A stretch of 64,000 nt of DNA from Paracoccaceae bacterium (GCA_009842205.1 VYFX01000063.1:248001-312000), one strand, 5' to 3'. Counted from the stretch's first letter, positions 1 to 9,432 are shown. Made by a program: numbers and translations. The notes: a model not told the origin generated them from the letters alone.

Positions 1-26
1 ATGAATCGTCAAGTAGGAAGGGAATA

Positions 27-902
27 ATGCTTCTGGAAATTTCGTCAAAAAGTTATGTGATCAAAGTCAATCCCGAGGAGGGTGGAAGGATCGAAACTCT
101 TTCCTATTCCACAAAGGGAAAGACAATTGATTTACTGAAACCCAAGCCGGCAAACAATCATGATCAGGACCGGATACCGCTTTATGGTTCATTCGTCATG
201 GTCCCATTTAGTAACAGATTATCCCAACCAAACATCGTGACGAGTGGGGGATCCTTGGCTGTCAATAAAAACTGGACTCCGGAATCCTGTGCTATCCATG
301 GTTTGGGAGTAACGGAGACATGGATACCTCAGGAGGTTCGGAAGGATTTCTGTTCCTTGTCAACACCACTTAAAACCAATGAGGGAAGGAACGTCGGAAT
401 CGGTATCCAGGAATTTCAAGTATCAGAGGAAAGTGGCTTGGTATCTCGTGTAGGGTACTGCAACAACCAGTTTGACTGGATTTTGGCGGGCTTGGGTTTT
501 CATCCATGGTTCAACCTGGCGGAAGGAGAAGGAAAAGTGGAATTCGTTGCCGGTGGCAAGTTCGAAACAGATCGACGGTACATGCCTACTTCCTACAATG
601 AATTGGGAAACAAGGAAATCCTATTGAGTTCCAGACATAATAATGGGATTGATTCGTGCTTTGGGAATTGGGAAGGAAGTGCCAAATTGACATTGGAAAG
701 CATTGATGCAGAGGTAACAATTTCTTCAAGTGCAAATAATCTTCATGTCTATATCAATAAGGATCTTGATGCAATTTGTGCAGAACCTGTCAGCCATGTT
801 ACGAATGCCATGCATGATCAAAAATGGAACGGGTTTGCCGGTATGCAAAAAGTAAGGAAAGGGGAAACGATCTGGCTAGATATGTGTGTAAATGCTCTAT
901 AA
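27..902 (+). CDS. Aldose 1-epimerase family protein (galactose mutarotase-like)
   Basis: A 291-residue protein of the aldose 1-epimerase/GalM fold, expected to interconvert the alpha and beta anomers of free sugars in the cytoplasm. Family landmarks are in order: a VPFSNR segment (about residues 59-64), the catalytic-type histidine in IHGLG (H91), a second active-site histidine in GFHPWF (H159), and an acid in CAEP (E253) where the catalytic base glutamate is expected. It is slightly shorter than E. coli GalM (about 346 residues), as in many divergent members. The ATG at 27 overlaps a TAA (25-27) in the frame starting at base 1, so an upstream gene cut by the window edge may be translationally coupled to it. 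The sugar specificity cannot be read from the sequence. Confidence 0.85.
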   Translation: MLLEISSKSYVIKVNPEEGGRIETLSYSTKGKTIDLLKPKPANNHDQDRIPLYGSFVMVPFSNRLSQPNIVTSGGSLAVNKNWTPESCAIHGLGVTETWIPQEVRKDFCSLSTPLKTNEGRNVGIGIQEFQVSEESGLVSRVGYCNNQFDWILAGLGFHPWFNLAEGEGKVEFVAGGKFETDRRYMPTSYNELGNKEILLSSRHNNGIDSCFGNWEGSAKLTLESIDAEVTISSSANNLHVYINKDLDAICAEPVSHVTNAMHDQKWNGFAGMQKVRKGETIWLDMCVNAL

Positions 903-970
903 CCCGGAGACAAATTCAACCTTGTTATATGCAACAACTCATTCCCTTCCTAAATGAAATAAAGAAATTC

Positions 971-998
971 AATAAAAAAGGGGGCCCTGAGGGCCCCC
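971..998 (-). terminator. Rho-independent terminator of the amtB operon
   Basis: A perfect 8-bp stem (GGGGGCCC at 980-987, GGGCCCCC at 991-998) closes a TGA loop. Read on the minus strand the hairpin is followed by TTTTTTATT (971-979), the classic intrinsic terminator layout. It lies 25 bp past the stop of the small gene at 1023. On the plus strand no T-run follows, so it mainly serves the minus-strand amtB transcript. Confidence 0.9.
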
Positions 999-1022
999 TG
1001 AATAAATAGACCAAAATGGCTA

Positions 1023-1241
1023 TTAATCGTTTTCTATCGCTTGGGTGATATGTTCCGAATTGCCATATTTGCGGATTTTTTCATCTTGACGATCAAATTC
1101 CATGCGGAATGTGACGATGTGCCACCAAATCCAGAAAATTAAGGCAATAATGAGCAGGATCAATTCCAAACCCTGAAAGGGGTAAATAGCCCCAACATCA
1201 GCGAGGTCTACCGCCCAGGATGATATTCCGGTTGTATTCAT
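1023..1241 (-). CDS. Small single-span membrane protein downstream of amtB
   Basis: A 72-residue protein that I do not recognise as a named family. Residues about 26-46 form one very hydrophobic, tryptophan-rich membrane helix (LELILLIIALIFWIWW), followed by a charged cytosolic-type tail rich in Arg, Asp and Glu. It is almost certainly real: the ATG is preceded by a strong AAAGGAG ribosome-binding site about 7 bases upstream, it starts 20 bp after the amtB stop, and the pair is closed by a strong terminator. The position suggests an accessory or regulatory subunit for the ammonium channel, but that is inference from context only. No PII gene (glnK) is found in the place where it usually accompanies amtB. 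Confidence 0.8.
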   Translation of the reverse strand: MNTTGISSWAVDLADVGAIYPFQGLELILLIIALIFWIWWHIVTFRMEFDRQDEKIRKYGNSEHITQAIEND

Positions 1242-1261
1242 GATTTACTCCTTTCTAAAAG

Positions 1262-2623
1262 TTATTTGCCATTTACCATGGCAATTTCTGCTTCACGTAC
1301 TTCCCTTGCGGCCGCTTCTTCCTCCAAGGCAGTTCCGAAATCAAGTCCCATCAATTCGACTTCCTTTGGAATTCTCAACAATCCAAAGGCATGAAGGATC
1401 TTGGAAGCAATATATCCCGGTAGGAAACCAAGTACACCAAACATAATGATGGCACCAATGAAGTTACCCAACGGATTGATTGCGGCATAACCCTCGTAAG
1501 GTGAACTTGGGTGTCCCCAAAGTACAAATCCACAGATGACCAATCCTATGAAACCGGCATAACCATGGACAGCAACAGCACCTACGGCATCATCGATTTT
1601 GAATTTGTTTTCAACCCAATAATGCAACTTGTAGGCGAGGTATGTTCCTACACCACCGATAATCATGGCCTGTATCGGATGATACAGATCATTGCCGGCT
1701 GAAGCCGTAATGATTCCGGCCAATCCACCTGAGTAGGTCCAGAAAGCATTCCCCCTGGAGACAAAGTAACCCATCATCATACCTCCAGAAAGAGACATGA
1801 GGAAATTGAAGGTAATGGCACCCAGGGTAGTGGGTGTCAAATAAATCGTCGTCGCGGTCCAGGTTTCCCCGGTGATATTTCCGCCGATTCCTTCTGGAGA
1901 AATCAAGGGAACGTTACAGGCGACATAGAAACCCCAAAAACCGGTGTAGATCAGGAACAAACCTATACAAACCAGCCATGGGTTGTGGGGAAGTATATCC
2001 CTCGGTTTCCCATCAGCAGCAAATTTACCCAATCTTGGTCCAAGAACTACCAATACCCCCAAGGCAAATCCACCTGCAACAGCGTGAATTACACCACTGG
2101 CATAGGCATCATGATAACCAAGAAGTTGAACCATCCAACCCTGGTAATGCCAACCCCAGGCCGCATCAATTATCCAGGCACCTGAGCCAATCAATACCGC
2201 CAGAATCCAAAAAGCTCCGGAATTGATTCTTTCGATTACTGAACCAGATACAATAGATGCTGCAGTCCAGGAAAAGAGCAAAAATGCAGCCCAAAACACC
2301 CCGGTTATTCGATCGCTAAGGTTGGTCCCCATAATATCGGAAACAGGCGAATTGGCATTCGCAGCTTCCCATTCAATGCCCCCGGTAATGAATGGACCAT
2401 TTGGAAATGCCCAATAAATCCACCAACCGAAGAAAAAGAAGGTAATAGTGACCAAAGGTATCAGCATTGAATTTTTCAACAGGGTATGCATATGGTTGCG
2501 TCGCCTGCTGGCACCGACTTCATACATGCAGAAACCTACGTGGATCAAAAACATCAAAGCTACGGTCAACCAATAATAGAACTCGGTAAAAATCGTAGTC
2601 AATGCATCAAGATTATTCCCCAT
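1262..2623 (-). CDS. amtB: Ammonium transporter AmtB
   Basis: A 453-residue integral membrane protein of the Amt/Mep/Rh family, which conducts ammonium across the inner membrane as a trimer. There are about eleven hydrophobic segments. The twin pore histidines appear as HAVAGG (first) and HGYAGF (second), and the YEVGASRRRNH loop near residue 35 is typical. The N-terminus starts directly with the first membrane helix and has no obvious cleaved signal. The ATG at 2623 has a GGGAGAG ribosome-binding site. It is followed by a small membrane protein gene and a terminator. Expression is probably nitrogen controlled, but I found no convincing sigma-54 promoter upstream. Confidence 0.96.
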   Translation of the reverse strand: MGNNLDALTTIFTEFYYWLTVALMFLIHVGFCMYEVGASRRRNHMHTLLKNSMLIPLVTITFFFFGWWIYWAFPNGPFITGGIEWEAANANSPVSDIMGTNLSDRITGVFWAAFLLFSWTAASIVSGSVIERINSGAFWILAVLIGSGAWIIDAAWGWHYQGWMVQLLGYHDAYASGVIHAVAGGFALGVLVVLGPRLGKFAADGKPRDILPHNPWLVCIGLFLIYTGFWGFYVACNVPLISPEGIGGNITGETWTATTIYLTPTTLGAITFNFLMSLSGGMMMGYFVSRGNAFWTYSGGLAGIITASAGNDLYHPIQAMIIGGVGTYLAYKLHYWVENKFKIDDAVGAVAVHGYAGFIGLVICGFVLWGHPSSPYEGYAAINPLGNFIGAIIMFGVLGFLPGYIASKILHAFGLLRIPKEVELMGLDFGTALEEEAAAREVREAEIAMVNGK

Positions 2624-2858
2624 AATTCTCTCCCAAATTTATCGTTATTTTATGGAGATATGCTTGTTGAATTTAAAGTGAGAACAAAAGTTAACAAAAT
2701 AAAACCCTGCAACCATACCCCAAGTACATCACCCAGTCATAAACAAGAACACCAATTCTTAAGAACTGAAAAACCAATTTACAAACAAAGCAAATGCTCA
2801 AAGGGTATTGTATATTAATATTGCAAAAACTTGAATTAGTTTTTCATTCAGCCGTAAT
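2624..2858. other. Intergenic region upstream of amtB
   Basis: This AT-rich gap of 235 bp separates the amtB start from the 3' end of the HAD gene. It must hold the amtB promoter. I see no strong hairpin, direct repeat or confident promoter box. A TTGC-like element at 2709-2722 (minus strand) resembles sigma-54 sites but has the wrong spacing. Confidence 0.4.
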
Positions 2859-3572
2859 TTATACATTCACAACAGCATCAGCCAATTCTTTCATGCTATT
2901 GTATTGAAATTTGAATGTGGGCATATTTTCGGGAGTTTTTGTAGCACCATACCCTTCTTTCTGGTGCCTCCGATAAATCCAGCAATTGTCCAGCTCGAAG
3001 TCGTTTGCAGGAATGTGGTCATGAAAAAGACTCTCGGCAACATGAAGGATTTCATGCTTTTCAATTCCCTTTTGAGCGAGTTTTCCTAGCATGAATCTAA
3101 AATTATTTGGGTTGGGTTTATAGGAACCTACATCCTCAGCCGTAATGATATCATCGAATTCAACTTCCAATCTGTTATTGGATTTGCTGAAACTGGTGTT
3201 ATCCACATTGGACAGGATCACCAATTGGAAATGTTTCTTCAAGATTTTCAGTGCAGATACAGAATCGTCAAAGGCGGGCCAGGCACCTACAGAATTGCCA
3301 TAAATTCTGCTTTCTTCGGGATCAATGCTGATATCCCATTCAGCAGCTATTTGCTCATACACCCTTGATAAAAGTCGGGGATATTTCAGGTCTGGATGCA
3401 AAGACTGGGTTCTGGCTTCAAATTTTGCATGTGTTTCCAATATCTCGTCAGGTGCAGGTGTATAATCGAGTTTTTGAATCAGGGGCCATAAATTTTCAAG
3501 AATGCCAGATTCCCAATCGATAAGTGTTCCATAACAATCGAAGGATAACACCTTGTAGTCAGTTAACTTCAT
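2859..3572 (-). CDS. Haloacid dehalogenase type II family hydrolase
   Basis: A HAD-superfamily hydrolase of 237 residues when started at the ATG at 3572. The longer open frame to 3686 adds 38 residues without family similarity. Motif I is SFDCYGTL, with nucleophile D12 in the S/T-F-D-x-Y-G-T form typical of L-2-haloacid dehalogenases. Motif II is LSNVD, the lysine lies in SYKPNP, and the acidic motif IV sits in HVAESLFHD. The enzyme would use an aspartyl-ester intermediate to hydrolyse a small haloacid or a phosphate ester; the real substrate is not determined by sequence. It stands alone between amtB and the divergent signalling operon. Confidence 0.85.
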   Translation of the reverse strand: MKLTDYKVLSFDCYGTLIDWESGILENLWPLIQKLDYTPAPDEILETHAKFEARTQSLHPDLKYPRLLSRVYEQIAAEWDISIDPEESRIYGNSVGAWPAFDDSVSALKILKKHFQLVILSNVDNTSFSKSNNRLEVEFDDIITAEDVGSYKPNPNNFRFMLGKLAQKGIEKHEILHVAESLFHDHIPANDFELDNCWIYRRHQKEGYGATKTPENMPTFKFQYNSMKELADAVVNV

Positions 3573-3819
3573 ATCTGTCCCGATAATTTTATATGAAATT
3601 GTAGCAGATTTTTGAATGGATGGTCCTTTACTGTGTTTCGAATTCAAGCATATGAACAAGGTTCGAATTGCTACACTTCCTACCACAAAAAAAATATGTA
3701 TATTTAGTTATTGATTTTCGTATAAACATACAACCGCAAGTAGTGGCATTGTCCAAAATTCAAGATTTGGAACAATTAAGTCAGGTGGATAGATATTTTA
3801 ACCAAGGGAATGGATTTTC

Positions 3820-4995
3820 ATGTCAAGACCTCACAAGATTCTAGTAGTTGATGACGAACCGGACCTGGAACCTTTGGTCCTCCAAAGAATGCGCAGGGAA
3901 ATAAGAAACAATACCTACGAATTTGCTTTTGCAAATAATGGTATTAGAGCTCTTGACCAGCTTAATGCGGATGAAAATATTGATATTGTTCTCTCGGACA
4001 TAAACATGCCGAAGATGGATGGCTTAACTCTCCTTGAACAAATACCAAGTGTAAATCCCAACATCAGATCGGTTATTGTTTCGGCCTACGGCGATATGAA
4101 AAATATCAGGAAGGCCATGAATCGAGGGGCCTTTGATTTTGTAACCAAACCGATCGATTTTATGGACTTGAAAACGACCATCGAGCGAACAGCCAAGCAC
4201 CTTGAGCTTTGGCGTGATGCTTTGGCAGCAAGAGACAAACTGACTTCAATCAATAATGAACTGTCAATTGCTGACAAGATGCAGCAATCGATTTTACCGA
4301 GAATATTCCCCAGCGGAAAGAATTACAAACTTGCAGGTACAATGTTGCCCGCCAGGACTGTAGGAGGGGACTTTTTTGATGTAATCAATTGTGGAGAAGG
4401 CAAAATCGGCATAGTGATTGCAGATGTATCCGGCAAGGGAGTACTGGCTGCAATGTTCATGATGTCAAGCAGAACATTGATAAAAGGCTCGGCTATCGGC
4501 AATAAAAATCCCAGTGATGTATTGAAGGAAGTCAACAGATTGTTGGTTGAAGACAATTCGACCGGTATGTTTGTATCCGTTTTTTATTGTGTTGTTGATA
4601 TCAGAACAGGACAGATCTCCTATTCCAATGGAGGGCATAATCCGCCCTTGATCGTAAAGTCGGATGGTAGTTCCATGTTTTTAACAACGGAAGGTGGAGT
4701 TGCCTTGGGGATGTTTGAAGAAATTGAGTTCAAAGACCATCAATTTACACTTGAGCCAAATGACAGAGTGGTGTTTTATACAAATGGCATAACGGAAACC
4801 ATGAACGCAGATGATGAATTATTTGGAAATAAGGGGTTGATGCAGGCTGTAAAATCCAATAAGGATTTGAATATAGAACAATTCAACCAAGCAATAGTAA
4901 GTAGTGTGAGGGAATTTTCCAAAGATGTTCGGCAGTCTGATGATTTAACCTGTATTTCTCTTCGATATGATGGCCCGGCCAGCTCGGGAGTATAA
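3820..4995 (+). CDS. Response regulator with PP2C-type (SpoIIE/RsbU) phosphatase output
   Basis: A 391-residue two-domain signalling protein. Residues about 5-125 are a receiver domain: acidic pair D11/D12, phosphoacceptor D60 in LSDINMPKMDG, conserved lysine K110 in VTKPID. A short helical linker leads to a PP2C phosphatase domain (about 165-385), with metal-binding aspartates in GGDFFDV and ADVSGKG and the late DDLT motif. Proteins of this build usually dephosphorylate a serine-phosphorylated anti-sigma-factor antagonist. No such antagonist gene lies next to it here. It heads a three-gene set with a periplasmic binding protein and a histidine kinase, the probable phosphodonor. Confidence 0.93.
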   Translation: MSRPHKILVVDDEPDLEPLVLQRMRREIRNNTYEFAFANNGIRALDQLNADENIDIVLSDINMPKMDGLTLLEQIPSVNPNIRSVIVSAYGDMKNIRKAMNRGAFDFVTKPIDFMDLKTTIERTAKHLELWRDALAARDKLTSINNELSIADKMQQSILPRIFPSGKNYKLAGTMLPARTVGGDFFDVINCGEGKIGIVIADVSGKGVLAAMFMMSSRTLIKGSAIGNKNPSDVLKEVNRLLVEDNSTGMFVSVFYCVVDIRTGQISYSNGGHNPPLIVKSDGSSMFLTTEGGVALGMFEEIEFKDHQFTLEPNDRVVFYTNGITETMNADDELFGNKGLMQAVKSNKDLNIEQFNQAIVSSVREFSKDVRQSDDLTCISLRYDGPASSGV

Positions 4996-5065
4996 GTATA
5001 AATAGTTGGATCATTGAAGTTAATTTAATGTTCCTTGAATAGATCAGTGCGAGTTTGAATACTAA

Positions 5066-6274
5066 ATGGAATTTATGAGCAAGTACCACACAAAATCGAT
5101 TTTTTTCCCCTTTTTGATGTTTTTGGGAATATTCGGTACACCCATGAATTCTCAGGAAAATATGGGTATAGATGAAAACCGGATTACCTTTGGGCAGTCA
5201 GCGGCATTTACCGGTCCAGCAGGTGAATTGGGCAAGGCAATGAGACTTGGGATCCTGGCAGCCTTTGAAGAGGTGAATTCCATCGGTGGAGTACATGGTA
5301 GGGAAGTTCATCTTGTCCACCTTGATGATGTCTATGAACCGGACAGAGCAGTATCCAATACCAGAGAGCTGATCGAAAACCAGAATGTATTTGCTATCAT
5401 TGGTGAAGTCGGGACCCCCACTTCACGAGCTGTTGTAAACATAAGTGAAGAAGCAGGTGTTCCATTCATAGCACCTTTCACCGGAGCAGGTTTCCTGAGA
5501 GACAGCACTAGATTCAAGACGGTTATAAATATTCGTGCCTCTTACCAGCAGGAAATCAATGAAATGATTGAGCGGTTAACCCAGGATCGTAGAATATCTA
5601 GGATAGCAGTCCTTTATCAGAACGATTCCTTTGGACGAGTTGGTTACAATGGGGCAATTAATGCCCTGAAGATTTATGGTCTTCAATTGATAGGAAGGAG
5701 CGTATATCCCCGAAATACCACTGCGGTAAAAACTGCTCTTTATGATCTAATGATCAAAAATCCTGAAGCTATTATAGTAGTCGGGGCATATGATCCTGTA
5801 GCCACAGCCATCAAATGGGCACACAAGGTTGACTTCCAGCCAATCTTCATGACCATTTCCTTTGTTGGAGGAAACGCCCTTGCCTCCTCTTTGGGTGAAC
5901 AGGATTTCCCGGATGTATACATGACCCAGGTCGTACCTGATTTCTTGGCCACAAATTCTGAAGTGGCGCTACAATACCGTGAGGCCATAGCAACTTTTCA
6001 TCCGGGCGAAAGCTATGGCTTTGGTTCATTTGAAGGATATTTGGCTGCAAGGGTAACAATTGAGGCATTGAAACAGTGTGGCCGTGAAATTGACCGGGAT
6101 TGCTTTTTGAATAAATTCAACCAGACCAATGAAATCACTGTTGGGGATATGGATTTCTATTTTGGGGAATTTGACAATCAAGGTTCGGATGAAGTTTTTT
6201 TAACACAGTTTGTTCCTGAGGAAGGATTTGTCCCTGTTCGATCCCTTTTGGATAATCCACAGGGTAACCAATAA
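5066..6274 (+). CDS. LivJ-like periplasmic ligand-binding protein (type I fold), probable sensor subunit
   Basis: A 402-residue periplasmic binding protein of the branched-chain amino acid/amide family. It opens with a signal-peptide-like segment (FFPFLMFLGIFG), then the typical start of the mature protein (ITFGQSAAFTGPAGELG, near residue 39) and two Rossmann-like lobes. Initiation may be at 5066 or at the ATG at 5075. No permease or ATPase genes are nearby. Instead its stop overlaps the start of the histidine kinase gene (TAATG), so the two are translationally coupled. The simplest reading is that it presents a small ligand to the kinase rather than to a transporter. The ligand is unknown. 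Confidence 0.85.
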   Translation: MEFMSKYHTKSIFFPFLMFLGIFGTPMNSQENMGIDENRITFGQSAAFTGPAGELGKAMRLGILAAFEEVNSIGGVHGREVHLVHLDDVYEPDRAVSNTRELIENQNVFAIIGEVGTPTSRAVVNISEEAGVPFIAPFTGAGFLRDSTRFKTVINIRASYQQEINEMIERLTQDRRISRIAVLYQNDSFGRVGYNGAINALKIYGLQLIGRSVYPRNTTAVKTALYDLMIKNPEAIIVVGAYDPVATAIKWAHKVDFQPIFMTISFVGGNALASSLGEQDFPDVYMTQVVPDFLATNSEVALQYREAIATFHPGESYGFGSFEGYLAARVTIEALKQCGREIDRDCFLNKFNQTNEITVGDMDFYFGEFDNQGSDEVFLTQFVPEEGFVPVRSLLDNPQGNQ

Positions 6275-8430
6275 TGACAAAAGGATCGACCATTATTAGC
6301 GTTAACAAACTGTCAACGCAGTTGTATGCTGCTATATTTGTAACTGTTCTAATTACAATTATAGCTGTCATAATTGCTTGGTTGTCATTTGAGAGAGTTG
6401 GAGAAGCTCAACAAAAGGTGAACAATGTCAGCCTTCCTGAGATGATCTCCGCATTCGGACTGGCAAGAACGAATTCGGCCTTGAGTGCAGCTGCTCCAAG
6501 ATTGACCACGGCCCAAAACGAAATCGATTTGGAAAATGTTTCAGAAGAGATTGATACCTACGTAGGGGAGTTCGAAAGAAATCTAGAAAATCTTTTGACT
6601 ATGGGAAACAATAGGGATTTCGAGAATAGTCTGACTGAAAGTGCCCGGGAATTGACTCACAATATTGACGAGATTGAGTCTCTCATGAAGGAAACTTTTG
6701 TTCTTAGAGGCAAATCAGAAAAATTTAACATCTCGGTTAATCGCCTTGAACAGACAATCAGAACAGACCTTCTCCCATTGATCGACAGTCAGTTTTTTTA
6801 TGTGATGACAGGATATGAGAGTCTCGACCAGGGAATCGGAGATCCCGATATTTATCGCTCCGAGAAGGAAATCAATTTATTCCGCCATTTGGCAAACCTG
6901 GAGAAAGAAGTCAATATCGCCATCCAAGTGCTGGCATCAACAGCAACACTGAATGATGCTGCCCTGATTGATGTGTTGAGAGATCAATTTGAATCGTCCT
7001 ATGATGGTATTCAAAGAACCCTGAAAGAAATTGACAGGGGGAGTGTATTGGAAGATACTCTCCCACTTTTCGATGCGCTGAACCTTTACGGGTCAGGCGA
7101 AGGAAATGGTTTCCAACTTCGGATCGATGAGATAAGAATTCAAAACAGATTGGTCGAATTGTTACAACAAAACAGGATCATTTCAGCCAGACTGGTCAAT
7201 CAGGTCGAAGCTATAGTCAGCAACAGTAATGAACAGGCAAATATTGCCATCGAAGAAGCCAATGCTACTGTTTCTGCCGCAAATAGACTCCTCCTGATAC
7301 TTGCAATTGCAAGTGTTGTATTGGCGTTTTTGATTGCATGGTTGTTTGTAGGAAAACACATTCTGAAGCGACTGGAGGAATTATCAATAAGAATGCGGAC
7401 CATGGCCAAGGGTGACCTTGACGAGGAGGTCGTGGTAAAGGGGAAGGACGAAATTGCCGAAATGGCCGAAGCCTTGGAGGTATTCCGCAAAAATTCGCTC
7501 GAAGTCCAAAGGTTGAATTTGGTGGAAGAATTGGCCGAAGAGGTTGTCAGTAAAAATCAGGAACTTGAGAAAGTACTGGAAGAGCTGCAAAAGGCTCAAA
7601 ACCAGATTGTCATGCGTGAAAAACTGGCAGCTTTGGGCGAATTGACTGCTGGTGTTGCCCATGAAATCAAGAATCCATTGAATTTTGTAAAGAATTTCTC
7701 TGAAGCGTCTCTGGAGTTGATTGATGAGCTGGAAGAGGCTACGGAAATCGAGGACCATGAAGAGTTGATAGAGGAAATCAAGGATTTAGCATCGATAATC
7801 AAGGAAAACCTTGAAAAGATCGTAAGTCATGGAAGCCGAGCTGACCGGATTGTACATGACATGTTAAGTATGGGCAGGGGTGAAGGACAGGCCCAAAAGG
7901 TTCCCATAAACCAGTTGGTTGACGAGCATGCAAAACTGGCGTATCACAGTTCTCGGGCAACCACCGAGGGTTTCAATGTGCATATTGTCTCCGAGTTTGA
8001 TCCAAACGTTGGAGAGGTTGTGGTCATACCCATGGACTTCGGTCGGGTCATATTGAATATTGTAACCAACGCCTGTTATGCAACGCATAAAAAACGGGTT
8101 GAATTGGAGGCGGATGGTAACCCTGATTATCACCCCGAACTGAAAATCAAGACCTTGCGTGTAGACAATATGATTCAGATTATGATCCGGGACAATGGGG
8201 ATGGTATTCCTGATGAAATAAAGGAAAAGATTTTCAACCCCTTCTTCACGACCAAACCTACTGATGAGGGAACAGGACTAGGCCTGGCCATGTCAAATGA
8301 CATTGTCAGGGAACATGGCGGTACGTTAAGCGTTAAGTCACAGGTAGGGAAATTTACGGAATTCACCATCGAAATACCCGAGGATACCCAGGTACACCAG
8401 TATGAAAACAATGAAGAGAATTCTAATTAG
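6274..8430 (+). CDS. Transmembrane sensor histidine kinase with HAMP domain
   Basis: A 718-residue sensor kinase. A first membrane helix lies at about residues 13-35, followed by a long, mostly helical periplasmic sensor region of about 300 residues and a second membrane helix (about 338-360). A HAMP linker, a coiled coil and the dimerisation box with phosphorylatable H463 (GVAHEIKNPLNFVKNFSE) follow. The ATPase domain carries the N box (IVTNACYAT), G1 (DNGDGIP), F box (FNPFFTTK) and G2 (GTGLGLAMS). The H-box is the NPLNF subtype common in kinases fed by binding proteins or chemoreceptor-like sensors. It is encoded one base overlapping the LivJ-like protein and in the same operon as the REC-PP2C protein, which is its likely partner. 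Confidence 0.93.
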   Translation: MTKGSTIISVNKLSTQLYAAIFVTVLITIIAVIIAWLSFERVGEAQQKVNNVSLPEMISAFGLARTNSALSAAAPRLTTAQNEIDLENVSEEIDTYVGEFERNLENLLTMGNNRDFENSLTESARELTHNIDEIESLMKETFVLRGKSEKFNISVNRLEQTIRTDLLPLIDSQFFYVMTGYESLDQGIGDPDIYRSEKEINLFRHLANLEKEVNIAIQVLASTATLNDAALIDVLRDQFESSYDGIQRTLKEIDRGSVLEDTLPLFDALNLYGSGEGNGFQLRIDEIRIQNRLVELLQQNRIISARLVNQVEAIVSNSNEQANIAIEEANATVSAANRLLLILAIASVVLAFLIAWLFVGKHILKRLEELSIRMRTMAKGDLDEEVVVKGKDEIAEMAEALEVFRKNSLEVQRLNLVEELAEEVVSKNQELEKVLEELQKAQNQIVMREKLAALGELTAGVAHEIKNPLNFVKNFSEASLELIDELEEATEIEDHEELIEEIKDLASIIKENLEKIVSHGSRADRIVHDMLSMGRGEGQAQKVPINQLVDEHAKLAYHSSRATTEGFNVHIVSEFDPNVGEVVVIPMDFGRVILNIVTNACYATHKKRVELEADGNPDYHPELKIKTLRVDNMIQIMIRDNGDGIPDEIKEKIFNPFFTTKPTDEGTGLGLAMSNDIVREHGGTLSVKSQVGKFTEFTIEIPEDTQVHQYENNEENSN

Positions 8431-8511
8431 ATTTTGGCCGATTTCCTCCAAGCATAAAAATAATTTAGAATCAGGAACACTGTTTCCGCAATTAGGTAAT
8501 AAAGTAAGGTC

Positions 8512-9432
8512 ATGACAATAGAACGCATCAATCCCGAGTATGAAATACTGGACGAAAGATTCAGTACCTACCTGCTTTCTAATGTGAAACTGAAAAAATT
8601 GGCATCCGGCTTTGATTGGGTCGAGGGACCTGTGTGGATGGGGGATTCGGGCTTCCTTTTGTTTTCTGATATTCCCAACAACAAGGTTTACAGGTGGAAT
8701 GAGGAAATAGGTTTGTCCACATACCTCGCTCCTTCAAATTTTGCCAATGGTCATTACCGAGACCTGCAGGGACGGCTGATATCCTGCGAACATGGTTCCA
8801 GAAGTATAACCCGCATGGAACATGACGGCAGGGTGAATGTCATTGCCCAGCGATACAAGGGCAAGAAACTCAACTCGCCTAATGATGTAGTCGTCAAGTC
8901 TGACGGTACCATCTGGTTTACCGATCCCTACTACGGCATAATTACCAATTATGAAGGCCACAAGGCTGAACCTGAATTACCTGGAGCCATATACCGTTTT
9001 GATCCATCAAATGGCTCCTTGAGGCGTGTTTCCACTGTTCTGGATTGCCCCAACGGACTGGCCTTCAGCCCTGACGAAGATTACCTTTATGTTTCTGAAA
9101 CGGGTTTGCGGCATGATCCGAATGCCAAAACCGGACTTTACAGGTTCAAGGTTTTTGTCAATCAAAAGATATCAAAAAGTTTCGAGTATCTTGAAATTGA
9201 CGCTGGGGTACCCGATGGGTTCAGGCTGGATACCGATGGAAATATCTGGACTTCGGCAGGTGATGGTATTCATTGCATATCACCCGATTTCAAATTGCTT
9301 GGGAAGATCTACATACCCGAGGTGGTTTCCAATGTCTGTTTTGGCGGAAGGGCCAAACAAACCCTTTACATTACCGCCACAAATTCCATTTACTCTATTG
9401 CACTGAATCGTGAAGGTATTCAGACACCTTGA
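8512..9432 (+). CDS. SMP-30/gluconolactonase/LRE family protein
   Basis: A 306-residue six-bladed beta-propeller of the SMP-30/gluconolactonase family, enzymes that hydrolyse sugar lactones with one divalent metal ion. Landmarks include EGPVW near residue 38 (metal-ligand glutamate), LNSPNDVVVKSDGTIWFTDPYYG in the centre (metal-ligand Asn and the FTDP signature), CPNGLAFSPDE, and the late aspartate in VPDGFRLD. No signal peptide is seen, so it is probably cytoplasmic. It is a single gene between the kinase and hemA. The exact lactone cannot be told; sugar-acid catabolism is the usual role. Confidence 0.9.
   Translation: MTIERINPEYEILDERFSTYLLSNVKLKKLASGFDWVEGPVWMGDSGFLLFSDIPNNKVYRWNEEIGLSTYLAPSNFANGHYRDLQGRLISCEHGSRSITRMEHDGRVNVIAQRYKGKKLNSPNDVVVKSDGTIWFTDPYYGIITNYEGHKAEPELPGAIYRFDPSNGSLRRVSTVLDCPNGLAFSPDEDYLYVSETGLRHDPNAKTGLYRFKVFVNQKISKSFEYLEIDAGVPDGFRLDTDGNIWTSAGDGIHCISPDFKLLGKIYIPEVVSNVCFGGRAKQTLYITATNSIYSIALNREGIQTP

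Noticed and set aside
1..26. Tail of an upstream gene ending in TAA at 25-27
   Set aside because: The TAATG overlap is suggestive, but eight codons are too little to call a gene.
824..1009. 61-codon frame overlapping the epimerase end
   Set aside because: It runs inside the epimerase gene and through the terminator hairpin, with no ribosome-binding site.
2709..2722. Possible sigma-54 promoter for amtB (minus strand GG...TTGCA)
   Set aside because: The GG and GC elements are separated by 9 rather than 10 bases and the -24 box is poor, so it does not meet the consensus.
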